Below are positions 20,332-28,880 of a stretch of DNA of 58,161 bases, piece after piece (position 1 is the first letter of the stretch; every line of letters begins with the position of its first letter). The notes under the pieces were generated by a model that searched no databases, was not told the DNA's origin, and saw only the letters and a list, made by a program, of their open reading frames with translations. The DNA lies in the NCBI GenBank assembly GCA_028873925.1, contig JAPPNA010000184.1:1-58161 (forward strand), in the 5' to 3' direction. The stretch comes from Bacteroidota bacterium. Lineage in GTDB: Bacteria > Bacteroidota > Rhodothermia > Rhodothermales > Bin80. A program made the translations under genes and the position numbers.

Positions 20332-22683
20332 ATGCGCAGATCTACGATTATTTCACTGCTCCCTGCCGCCCTGCTGCTGGTCAGCGCACAGCTGTCTTAT
20401 GCTCAGCAGCGTATTGAGGTTGAGGCGGGACAGGATTCCCTGCTGGCCGCTGTGGCCCAGGCCACGCCCGGAGACACGCTGGTACTGACTACTGATGGCG
20501 GGATGTACGCTGACTCCACCAAACTGGAGATTCGGATGCCGCTGACCATCATGGCAGCGCCCGGCCTCATGAAGCGCCCGGTGCTGGTTAACAACGGCAA
20601 TGAGGGTACGCGGGACATTATCCGCATGTACGACGATCTCACCCTGATCGGGCTGGAATTTGATGGCCTGGCACACCAGGGTGAACAGACCAAGTATGCC
20701 ATCCGCAACAGCACCGGATCGGACCAGGCTGATGTGAAGGAGAACTACAATCTCAAGATATTTGACTGCTACTTTCACGACATCGTGCATGGCAGTGATG
20801 GCAACGCCTTTCGCGCGTACGGCAGCACCTATGCCGATTCCATCATCATCCGCAACAGCCTCTTCCACAACACGGGCAAGGAGGCGGTGCGTGTCCGGGA
20901 TGAGGACAGCGACCGGCGCGGGTTCGGGTTCTTCAATGTCAACTATTTTGAAGTTTCCCACTCAACGTTCTGGGACATTAATCGGGATGGCATCAGCGTC
21001 TACGGCGGCGATGAAGATCCCATTACACCCGGACCCAAGGTCGTCATTGACCATGTCACCATGCACAATGTCGGACAGTACGGTATTAACCTGAAGGATG
21101 TGGAGGATGCGGTCGTCAGCAACACGATCATCATGGATAACAATACGATGGTGAACGGTCTGAGTGGCAGTTTCGGGGCACCCTGGCTGGTGCCTGGAGC
21201 GCTAATTACCCACAGCGACACGCTCAATGTGAGCGATGATGCCGACTGGACCGGCGGTCGGGGCGACCCCACGATTGAAAACCTGCTGGCGGTGGATCCG
21301 ATGTTCACCGATCCCGATAACGGAGACTTTACGCTAATGGCTGGCAGTCCGGTGATTGGAGCCGGCATAAATGGTGCCTCACTGGGCGATCGGCGCTGGT
21401 GGCCGGAAGGCGTTACCGCCCCCATGGTGCATCAGGTAACGGCGGGACAGAATACGATTATGGACGCAGTAGCCATGGCCGGGCCGGGCGATATCATTGA
21501 ACTGATGGATTCCGGCGGTGAGTACCTCAACGATGATCAGATAAACGTTCGCATGCCGCTGACCGTGCGGGCGGCAGCCGGACTGGCGGAGCGCCCGGTT
21601 CTCAAGAACAACGAGCCGGATGAGAGCACGCGCGTCGTATTCCGCATCTACGATTCCCTGCACTTGGATGGCATTGAGATTGATGGCATGGCCGGTACGG
21701 ATTTCAATGCAAAGTACCTGCTCCGCATTGATGGCGAAGTGGATTCCAGCATGGTGCTCAAGGTCACCAACAGCTACCTGCATGATGTGGTGGCTGGCAG
21801 CGATGGCAACTTCCTGCGCCAGTATACCGGGACCTATGCGGATTCGCTGATTTTCAGGAATACGATCTTCAGCGGTGCCGGCAAGGAAGGTCTGCGCAGC
21901 AAGGATGAAGCCTCCAACAGCGGGCTGTACAACTTCGGCTACTTTGAGGTGTCCAACAGCACCTTGGCCAATACGCGCCAGGCGGCCATCTACATCTATG
22001 CGGGCGATGGCGATGACACTACGCCGGAGCCGACGGTGGTCATGGATCACATCACCTGCTACAACTGCGGCCACGGCAACGGGCGTGCCTTCTATCCGCG
22101 CGGATTCCAGAATGTGTCCATCACCAACAGCATTATCGCCAACAGCAAAATGGACGCTGAATTCAGCGTCAAGCTGGAAGGCGCTTCGATGATTTCGTAC
22201 TCGGACACCTTCATGGTGGCTCCTGTCGTGCTCAACGGCACCTCCACGGCGACCGACATGTACAATATTGACCCTGAGTTCAACGACCCTGACATGTTGG
22301 ACTTCGGGATCCCCATGGCCAATGCGCTGCGCATGGCAGGTTCCGGCAGCATGGGCATTGGCGACATGCGCTGGCTGGCCGACCCTACTTCGGCGGAGGA
22401 ACTGGTCATTCCGGAAGAGCACGGCATTGTGCTGGGCCAGAACTACCCGAACCCCTTCCAGGTCCAGACGACGATCCCTTTCCGGCTTGAGCGCCAGGGG
22501 TATGTTACGTTGGAAGTGTATGATCTGCTGGGCCGGCGTATCTCGCGCGTAAAGGAGGGCTTTGAGTCGGCTGGTGCGCATACGGTGACCCTATCAATGG
22601 ATCAGCAGGCACCCGGCACCTATTTCTACCGCTTACGGGTGGACGACAGTACCTCATGGCAGAAAATGGTAGTGGTACGTTAG
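20332..22683 (+). CDS. Secreted protein with two duplicated parallel beta-helix modules
   Basis: About 783 residues from ATG 20332 (MRRSTIISLLPAALL), which gives a clean signal peptide (ends LSYAQQ); the longer in-frame start at 20248 runs through the promoter and is rejected. Two homologous modules of ~330-360 residues follow each other. Each begins AGQ-x5-AVA...PGD and contains MPLT-x5-GL-x2-RPVL and a HD-V-GSDGN-motif. Then come LFHNTGKEAVR / IFSGAGKEGLR and a DP-F-DP end. These look like right-handed beta-helix (DUF4957/DUF5123, PL6-related) folds; I see no clear PL6 Lys/Arg pair, so it may bind alginate rather than cleave it. A QNYPNPFQVQTT...VYDLLGRR C-terminal domain marks it for surface export. 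Confidence 0.78.
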   Translation: MRRSTIISLLPAALLLVSAQLSYAQQRIEVEAGQDSLLAAVAQATPGDTLVLTTDGGMYADSTKLEIRMPLTIMAAPGLMKRPVLVNNGNEGTRDIIRMYDDLTLIGLEFDGLAHQGEQTKYAIRNSTGSDQADVKENYNLKIFDCYFHDIVHGSDGNAFRAYGSTYADSIIIRNSLFHNTGKEAVRVRDEDSDRRGFGFFNVNYFEVSHSTFWDINRDGISVYGGDEDPITPGPKVVIDHVTMHNVGQYGINLKDVEDAVVSNTIIMDNNTMVNGLSGSFGAPWLVPGALITHSDTLNVSDDADWTGGRGDPTIENLLAVDPMFTDPDNGDFTLMAGSPVIGAGINGASLGDRRWWPEGVTAPMVHQVTAGQNTIMDAVAMAGPGDIIELMDSGGEYLNDDQINVRMPLTVRAAAGLAERPVLKNNEPDESTRVVFRIYDSLHLDGIEIDGMAGTDFNAKYLLRIDGEVDSSMVLKVTNSYLHDVVAGSDGNFLRQYTGTYADSLIFRNTIFSGAGKEGLRSKDEASNSGLYNFGYFEVSNSTLANTRQAAIYIYAGDGDDTTPEPTVVMDHITCYNCGHGNGRAFYPRGFQNVSITNSIIANSKMDAEFSVKLEGASMISYSDTFMVAPVVLNGTSTATDMYNIDPEFNDPDMLDFGIPMANALRMAGSGSMGIGDMRWLADPTSAEELVIPEEHGIVLGQNYPNPFQVQTTIPFRLERQGYVTLEVYDLLGRRISRVKEGFESAGAHTVTLSMDQQAPGTYFYRLRVDDSTSWQKMVVVR

Positions 22684-22699
22684 CCGCTGCCAGGGGTAG

Positions 22700-24430
22700 A
22701 TGCTGACTCGGGCCGGATTGATTCTGTGCCTGCTTCTGCCGGGTGTAGCCGGCGCTCAGACCGAGCGGAAGGCTCACACCCCGCAGGAGCTGTCGGCAGC
22801 CATTGCGGCCTCTGGACCCGGAGATACCGTGGTCATGGCCAACGGCACCTGGACGGATGTGGAGGTTTCCTTCTTCGCTGAAGGCGCGGAGGCAGATTCC
22901 ATTACGCTGCGCGCGGAAACGCCCGGTCAGGTCGTGCTCAACGGCACCTCCCGACTGAGTATCGGCGGCCGGTACCTGAAGGTGGATGGACTCTGGTTTG
23001 ACCGGGGAGCTTTAGCCAGCGGGCATGTAGTTGAGTTTCGGCGGTCTTCGTCCAACCTGACCACACACAGCCGGCTGACCAACTGTGCGATTACCGACTA
23101 CAATCCGCCCGACTATCTGACGCAGTACAAGTGGGTTTCCGTGTACGGTCGGCATAACCGCGTGGACCACTGTCATTTTGCGGGCAAAACGCATGATGGC
23201 GCGACGGTAGTCGTCTGGCTCGCTGACCCGCCCAATGACGCACCGGTTTGGCACCGCATTGATAACAATTACTTCGGCAACCGCCCGGAGCTGGGCAAGA
23301 ACGGCGGAGAATCCCTGCGCATCGGCACCAGCAGCCGTTCAATGCAGAACGCGCATGTAACAGTTGAACACAATCTGTTTGAGGAATGCGATGGCGAGAT
23401 CGAGATCATTTCCAACAAGAGCGGTCAGAACGTCTTTCGCCACAACACTTTCAGACGTTCATCAGGCGTACTCACCCTGCGCCATGGCAATGATGCCCAT
23501 GTCCACGGCAATTATTTCCTGGGTGACGGCAAAAGCGGGTCTGGAGGCGTGCGCATTATCGGGGAGCGCCATCGCGTCTATAACAACTACTTCCAGGACC
23601 TGGAAGGATCGGATTATCGGGCCGCCGTGTCGTTTGTAAACGGCATCCCCAATTCGCCGCTGAACAGATACTTTCAGGTCAGGAATGCCTTTGTAGGTTT
23701 CAACACCTTCGTAAATGTGGAGCAGGCCTTCATCATGGGTGCCGGCTCCAGTTCTTCGCAATCACTGGCCCCGGACAGCCTGACTATTGTCAGTAATCTG
23801 GTCTTCACGCGCAACGGGCCGATCATTGAATATGAGGATGCCCCCCTGCAGGTTACCTACGCGGCCAATATTGTCTACGGCGCACGCGTGGGCATTGATC
23901 TACCTGACGATGGCATCGCGATTGACGATCCAGAGCTCTCTCAGCTGAGCGATCTCTGGCGTCCGTCCCTGACGAGTCCGGCGGTGGGGCGCGGGCTTCC
24001 GGTGGACTTTGTCACCCGAGACATTGATGGCCATGTGCGTGATATGACCCCGGAGGTGGGCGCAGACGAAATCTCTTCCGGTGCCATCGTGTACCGACCG
24101 CTGACCGCGCAGGATGTCGGGCCCGCATTCATGCACCTGATTCTGCAGTCTGTGCCGACCACCTACCATGCACCGGTGGCCACTCTGATAGCGTATCCCA
24201 ATCCGTTCCGCGAGGCGACTACGCTGGAATTTGCGTTGCGGGCCCCCGGCCAAGTACGCCTGGTCCTGTATGACCTTCTGGGCCGCGAGGTGTCACAACT
24301 GGTCAACGGCTACCACACGGGTGGTCGCCATTTGCTTCGGATCGAGGCTGACGGGTGGGCACCCGGTGCCTATCTGGTCGTGCTTAGTATTGGGGAGGCG
24401 CGACAGTCCAGGGTTATATTCCGGCAATGA
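22700..24430 (+). CDS. PL6 alginate lyase with C-terminal sorting domain
   Basis: 576 residues with a signal peptide (ends VAGAQ). The PL6 (chondroitinase B-like) parallel beta-helix runs to ~430. Diagnostic motifs: NNYFG-RPELGKNGGESLRIG (calcium-site region, ~195-207), EIISNKSGQN (catalytic Lys ~240) and LTLRHGN (catalytic Arg ~260). The family performs calcium-dependent beta-elimination of alginate, usually mannuronate-guanuronate or poly-M/G bonds. The C-terminal IAYPNPFREATTLEF...LYDLLGREV domain suggests type IX secretion or cell-surface attachment. Its last codons overlap the next PL6 gene (ATGA). Start ATG at 22700, 16 bases after the previous stop. Confidence 0.92.
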   Translation: MLTRAGLILCLLLPGVAGAQTERKAHTPQELSAAIAASGPGDTVVMANGTWTDVEVSFFAEGAEADSITLRAETPGQVVLNGTSRLSIGGRYLKVDGLWFDRGALASGHVVEFRRSSSNLTTHSRLTNCAITDYNPPDYLTQYKWVSVYGRHNRVDHCHFAGKTHDGATVVVWLADPPNDAPVWHRIDNNYFGNRPELGKNGGESLRIGTSSRSMQNAHVTVEHNLFEECDGEIEIISNKSGQNVFRHNTFRRSSGVLTLRHGNDAHVHGNYFLGDGKSGSGGVRIIGERHRVYNNYFQDLEGSDYRAAVSFVNGIPNSPLNRYFQVRNAFVGFNTFVNVEQAFIMGAGSSSSQSLAPDSLTIVSNLVFTRNGPIIEYEDAPLQVTYAANIVYGARVGIDLPDDGIAIDDPELSQLSDLWRPSLTSPAVGRGLPVDFVTRDIDGHVRDMTPEVGADEISSGAIVYRPLTAQDVGPAFMHLILQSVPTTYHAPVATLIAYPNPFREATTLEFALRAPGQVRLVLYDLLGREVSQLVNGYHTGGRHLLRIEADGWAPGAYLVVLSIGEARQSRVIFRQ

Positions 24431-27108
24431 TTGCACTGACCACTGCGCTGTTGCTGGTGGGCCTGTCCGCTCCCGCCGATACACTGGTAAAGACTGCAGC
24501 CGAATTCCACGATGCCGTGCGTGCTGCCCGACCCGGAGACACCATAGTGATGGCGAACGGCATTTGGAAAGATGTGGTACTTACTTTTGATGCCGATGGC
24601 TTGGAGGGAGATTCAATTACCGTTCGGGCGGAATCCGCGGGACGCGTAATTCTGACCGGCAGTTCCCGGTTGCGCATGGGCGGGCGGTATTTGAAAGTGG
24701 AGGGGCTATGGTTTCACCGGGGGGCGCTTTCGGGCGGCCATGTGGTTCAGTTCCGAACCGACCGGCCGGCGCATCACAGCCGGCTTACGGATTGTGCCAT
24801 CACTGAATACAATCCCGCCAACTGGCTGCTCCAGTACAAGTGGGTGTCGCTGTACGGGACCCACAACCGGGTCGATCACTGCTACTTTGCCGGCAAGACG
24901 CACGACGGAGCGACATTGGTGGTGTGGCTGGAGGATCCGCCGAATGATCAGCCCAACTACCACCGGATTGACCACAACTTTTTTGGATGGCGCCCCGTCC
25001 TCGGCAAGAATGGCGGAGAGACGATCCGCATCGGTACGAGCAGCCGCTCCATGCAGGATTCCTTCACGGCCGTGGAATTCAACCTGTTCCATCGGACAAA
25101 CGGCGAACACGAAATCATCTCCAACAAGTCGGGCCATAATACCTTTCAATACAACACCTTCCACGAGGCTCGGGGTGCCTTGACCCTCCGGCACGGCAAT
25201 CATGCCGTGATCAGGCAGAACTACTTTTTGGGCGGCGGACAACCAGGCACCGGCGGGGTGCGTGTCATAGGGGAAGACCACGAGGTATCGCACAATTATT
25301 TTGCTCACCTGCAGGGTGACTCCTCGCGGGCTTCACTGTCGGTCATGAACGGCATTCCCGACTCCCCGCTCAACCGCTATTTCCAGGTCCGGCGTGCGGT
25401 CATCGCCAATAACACGTTTATTGACACGCACACCACCATCCTGTACGGCTTGGGGGCGGATCAGGAAAAGACCCTTTTGCCGAAACAGGTGCTGTTCGCG
25501 CGCAACCTGGTCGCAACATCCAGTGTTCGGCCTGTTGTGTCGGACCATGTTCCCACCGACCAGGTATCCTGGCTGGGCAATCTGTTCTACGGCTCCAGTT
25601 TGGGCATTGAACAGCGGGCTGGCATTCTGTGGGAGAGTCCAGACCTGGTGCGGGATCCGCACGATCTTCTGCAACCATCGGGGATCGGGCAGGGTGCCCG
25701 TCTGGAGTTCCCTCCACTGACCCCTGCCGATGTAGGTGTCTCCTGGTGGGGGCAGCCCTGGACACCGACCGTTCTGGCGGACACATCCGGCGTGCTGCCG
25801 GATTTTTCCTATGCGGGATATCGCTGGGGGGAGCGGGAGCCGCCGGACTTGCCGGTAACCTTCGGGGTCACGGACTTCGGGGCCACCGGGCAGGACATGA
25901 ATGATGACACGCGAGGGTTTCAGGCTGCGCTGGATGCCGCTCATGCGCGGACCGGACCGGTGGTCATCGGTATTCCCGCGGGGGTTTTTCATCTGTCCGG
26001 AGTGCTGCTGCTGGAACGTGATAGTCTGATATTGCGGGGGAGCGGGACCGGTGCCACCCGGCTCTACATCGAAAAGCCCCTGGGAGCAATGGATTTGCCC
26101 TTGGCGCTTGAGCATTCTGTTGATTCCGTGCGCGGACATGCGGTGTCCCCGTTTACGCAGGCTGGCGGCATCATCTGGTCCCGTAATCCCGACGCAATAG
26201 AGGTGCCTCCGGCTGTAGCTGTTCGCTCCCTTGAGCCGGGTGGCCATTGGATGCGTGTTTCAGACCCTGGCTTTGTGGATGTCCCCGGTGCGGCTCATTT
26301 GGTGTCGGGTCAGAAGGTGCTGCTGCACGTCTCGGTTATCTCACGCTCCGACGACACACTTTATACCAAGCAGCCGCTACCTACCGATCTTTCCCATGCT
26401 GCAGATCTGCGCCTGGTGCCTGCAGATTATATTCGGGAAGTGGGCATTGAGCAGCTGACCCTTGAATTTGAGCCCGTGCCTTACAGTGGGCATCGGCTGG
26501 AAGATGGCTACAATGCCATCTATCTCACGCAGGTCCGGCACGGGTGGGTCCGCGATGTTGTTATAATCAATGCGGATGCGGGAATCATCCTTGATCAGTC
26601 AGCGAACGTCACGATTAACCGCGTCAGGATCAGCGGGCGGGAAAACCACATAGGCCTGCAGCTGACCGATACCGGGTCTGCGCTTGCCCGCGATTTTGAG
26701 GTGCGATCGAATGCAGTCCATCCTGTCGGACTACAGGGCACCAGCAGCTACAATGTTATACACCGCAGCAGCTTTGACCATTTGTTTGACCTCACCGCAG
26801 GTTATCCCAATCTGTTTGATAATTCGCTGATGGAACCGGCCGATGACCGCCATCCATTGTGGATTTCTGACACCGCGACCTCTCTGATACTGTGGCATCT
26901 TGAGTACCGGCCGCAAGAGTCCTTTCGTCTGCCCGCCTTTGGAGGTGAGCTGGGACCGAGAGCCATTGCTGTGGGACTCAGCAGCACGGTCCCGATCCGG
27001 GTGCAATTACACCCCAAAACCTTCACCGAGGGCTTCAACAGGCCCGGACTGACAACGCCATCGCTCTATCTGGAGCAGCTGCAGCAGCGCCTTGCGCCCC
27101 ATCAGTAG
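24427..27108 (+). CDS. Two-domain PL6 alginate lyase fused to pectate-lyase-superfamily helix
   Basis: 893 residues. The first ~430 are a PL6 lyase very like its upstream neighbour: GKNGGETIRIGTSSRS (~192-207), EHEIISNKSGHN (catalytic Lys ~233), LTLRHGN (Arg ~254). From ~478 there is a second beta-helix beginning VTDFGATGQDMNDDTRGFQAAL, the start motif of pectate-lyase-superfamily/GH28-type proteins, running to the C-terminus. There is no 'YPNPF' sorting domain, so unlike its neighbours it may stay periplasmic. A signal peptide is short and weak (IALTTALLLVGLSAPA). The pair arose by tandem duplication with exchange of the tail. The role of the second helix is unknown; it could be a binding or second cleavage domain. 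Last gene of unit 2. Confidence 0.88.
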   Translation: MIALTTALLLVGLSAPADTLVKTAAEFHDAVRAARPGDTIVMANGIWKDVVLTFDADGLEGDSITVRAESAGRVILTGSSRLRMGGRYLKVEGLWFHRGALSGGHVVQFRTDRPAHHSRLTDCAITEYNPANWLLQYKWVSLYGTHNRVDHCYFAGKTHDGATLVVWLEDPPNDQPNYHRIDHNFFGWRPVLGKNGGETIRIGTSSRSMQDSFTAVEFNLFHRTNGEHEIISNKSGHNTFQYNTFHEARGALTLRHGNHAVIRQNYFLGGGQPGTGGVRVIGEDHEVSHNYFAHLQGDSSRASLSVMNGIPDSPLNRYFQVRRAVIANNTFIDTHTTILYGLGADQEKTLLPKQVLFARNLVATSSVRPVVSDHVPTDQVSWLGNLFYGSSLGIEQRAGILWESPDLVRDPHDLLQPSGIGQGARLEFPPLTPADVGVSWWGQPWTPTVLADTSGVLPDFSYAGYRWGEREPPDLPVTFGVTDFGATGQDMNDDTRGFQAALDAAHARTGPVVIGIPAGVFHLSGVLLLERDSLILRGSGTGATRLYIEKPLGAMDLPLALEHSVDSVRGHAVSPFTQAGGIIWSRNPDAIEVPPAVAVRSLEPGGHWMRVSDPGFVDVPGAAHLVSGQKVLLHVSVISRSDDTLYTKQPLPTDLSHAADLRLVPADYIREVGIEQLTLEFEPVPYSGHRLEDGYNAIYLTQVRHGWVRDVVIINADAGIILDQSANVTINRVRISGRENHIGLQLTDTGSALARDFEVRSNAVHPVGLQGTSSYNVIHRSSFDHLFDLTAGYPNLFDNSLMEPADDRHPLWISDTATSLILWHLEYRPQESFRLPAFGGELGPRAIAVGLSSTVPIRVQLHPKTFTEGFNRPGLTTPSLYLEQLQQRLAPHQ

Positions 27109-27261
27109 CCGATCCAGATTCCTGATCGATCCGCCGGGCTCCGAAAAGCCCAAGGCACCGACTTCGGGCACCGCAAAGACAAGTGCTGCCGGCACGGGTC
27201 AATAAACACCTCATCAAGTCTTCCCGAGACGCACCGACGGAGCTGAACGGCAAACGACTAC

Positions 27262-27277
27262 CGGGCAGCGCTGCCCG
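27262..27277. other. Perfect 16-bp palindrome downstream of the PL6 operon
   Basis: CGGGCAGCGCTGCCCG lies about 150 bases after the stop of the second PL6 gene. It could form a strong hairpin, but no T-run follows, so a factor-independent terminator is not supported; it may aid termination or mRNA stability. Confidence 0.45.
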
Positions 27278-27376
27278 AGTCCTTGGCTCTGCGAAGCCTG
27301 CCCGCTGACGGCACGCAAACATTTGCGGTGGCTTACTGTTAAACTCAGCCTCTTTTGTCCTAAGGTGAGTTGAATC

Positions 27377-27661
27377 ATGGAGTGGATAATTGTTATTGGG
27401 ATGCTGGTGGTGTTTGGCATACTCAACCATTTTTTGCAGCGGGGCCCGATTGCGAAGATGTCCCCGGTTGCGCGTTTAGCACTCCGATTGGCTGGAGGGG
27501 CCGGGTTGTTGACGCTGTTTCTCACATCATCTGAAGCCCAGGCTATCAGGGTACCCATACTGATGCCGCTGGCAATACTGATAGCATGGATGGTTCAGGA
27601 TTCAATTCGCCAGTACCGGTCGGCCGGCGTTGAAGGCTCACATCGGCACGCCGCCGCCTGA
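27377..27661 (+). CDS. Small membrane protein of unknown function
   Basis: 94 residues with three hydrophobic stretches: WIIVIGMLVVFGIL at the N-terminus, RLAGGAGLLTLFLT in the middle and VPILMPLAILIAWMV before a short basic tail. A purine-rich AAGGTGAG lies about eight bases before the ATG. No family recognised. It stands alone between the plus-strand alginate genes and the minus-strand regulator, with its own leader of more than 250 bases, so it is not clearly part of the alginate locus. Confidence 0.55.
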   Translation: MEWIIVIGMLVVFGILNHFLQRGPIAKMSPVARLALRLAGGAGLLTLFLTSSEAQAIRVPILMPLAILIAWMVQDSIRQYRSAGVEGSHRHAAA

Positions 27662-27680
27662 GGCTGGATCAGCCTGGCTT

Positions 27681-27778
27681 ATCGCGTCAGCCCGTATCGC
27701 AGGTGTGAGGTGCCGGGATGCAGGTATACCGTCTCGCTTTGGGTGGCCCATCGCTTCAGCCCATATCCCCGGTGTGAG
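27681..27778. repeat. Imperfect 29-bp direct repeat
   Basis: 27681-27709 and 27750-27778 match at 25 of 29 positions (both run ATCGC-TCAGCCC-TATC-C-GGTGTGAG). They lie in the 356-base non-coding gap 27662-28017 between the small membrane protein and the GntR gene. Nothing else was seen in that gap. Origin unknown; mobile-element debris is possible. Confidence 0.6.
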
Positions 27779-28017
27779 TCCATAACTGCCTCCGCACGAG
27801 CCGCCTGATGGGGCGCTGGAAGGTGGGTGGCGGTGGCATGGCATCTTCCCGCATACTTGGGATCTGGCCGGCTTGACACAGGGCCCGCGCAGGCGGACCT
27901 TCAGATCACGACCTGCATGCGTAGCTGATGGGGCACCCTGCGCTGCGTCATCAGGCTCAGCGCGGTTGGAGCGTTAGCAATGCAGGCGGCCCCCGGCCAA
28001 TGCTGGGTGTCCCGCCC

Positions 28018-28776
28018 TCAGCAGGATGTGCTGTTCCTTTGCACCAACCCCGAATCCCGCTCCGCCGCCGATTCCATCATTTGCGTTATGTGGCGCTCTG
28101 ATTCAATGAGGTGGTATTCCATATTGGCGCGGGCCTGTTCAGGATCGCGGGCCAGAATTGCCTTCAGAATACGCCCGTGCCACTCAATGGCCGAATAGCG
28201 GGCCTCCTCTATCACCTGGTGGACCGAGTGCTTGATGCCGGGCATCAGTGCGTAGATGGGCACAATCAGCAGCGGCACGAGCGCATTGCCGCAGGCCACC
28301 GCAATATGCCGGTGAAACGCCATATCCAGCTCTGCCAGCTGCCCGCTGTCGCAAGCCACCATGTCGTTGTAGTCCTGCGTGAGCTGTTCGGCATCCGCGT
28401 CCGTGTGCCTGATGGCTGCCTCTGCTGCAATGGGCGGCTCAATCAACTGGCGCGCCCGGATGATATCAATGGACCGGTAATCCCCTTCGTGCTGGTGGAG
28501 ATACATCTCCAGCGGAGTCGTGACGGTTTCCGGTGAAAGCCGGGAAATGAACATGCCCCGACCCTTTTCAATCTCGATCAACCCGCGGGCCGCCAGCATG
28601 CGCAGCGCCTCCCGAAGCACCGTCCGGCTCACGCCGAACTGCGTGCACAGCTCATGCTCCGAATCCAGCTTCATCCCGGGTGTCAATTCGCGCGTCCGGA
28701 TTGAATGCTCTATGGCTTCAACGACGGAATGGCTGAGCAGCCGTGGCTTGCCCACGGATTTGAAACGCGAGGTCAT
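28018..28776 (-). CDS. GntR-family regulator, FCD (FadR) subfamily
   Basis: 252 residues. A winged helix-turn-helix occupies ~12-80 (LDSEHELCTQFGVSRTVLREALRMLAARGLIEI is the classic GntR motif). The FCD effector domain follows (~95-235), with likely metal/ligand residues in ELDMAFHRHI and EEARYSAIEWHGRIL. FCD regulators commonly sense uronate or hexuronate-derived acids and repress their catabolic genes. It lies at the end of the minus-strand alginate unit, 104 bases after dctM. I propose it controls the three promoters that share TTGTAT-N6-TAC-type sites. Whether it has its own promoter is unclear. Confidence 0.93.
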   Translation of the reverse strand: MTSRFKSVGKPRLLSHSVVEAIEHSIRTRELTPGMKLDSEHELCTQFGVSRTVLREALRMLAARGLIEIEKGRGMFISRLSPETVTTPLEMYLHQHEGDYRSIDIIRARQLIEPPIAAEAAIRHTDADAEQLTQDYNDMVACDSGQLAELDMAFHRHIAVACGNALVPLLIVPIYALMPGIKHSVHQVIEEARYSAIEWHGRILKAILARDPEQARANMEYHLIESERHITQMMESAAERDSGLVQRNSTSC

Positions 28777-28880
28777 GGTTCGATCCGTTCTAACAGTCGA
28801 TGCGTGGAAATTAACGTAGTCCGGCGGTCATGTGAAGAGGCAGCATGTGAATTCTCGGGTGATATTGATATCCGTACCGG

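Noticed and set aside
27281-28017. tRNA or rRNA genes in the gaps
   Set aside because: No cloverleaf with T-loop and CCA-end pattern found by eye here or in the other gaps.
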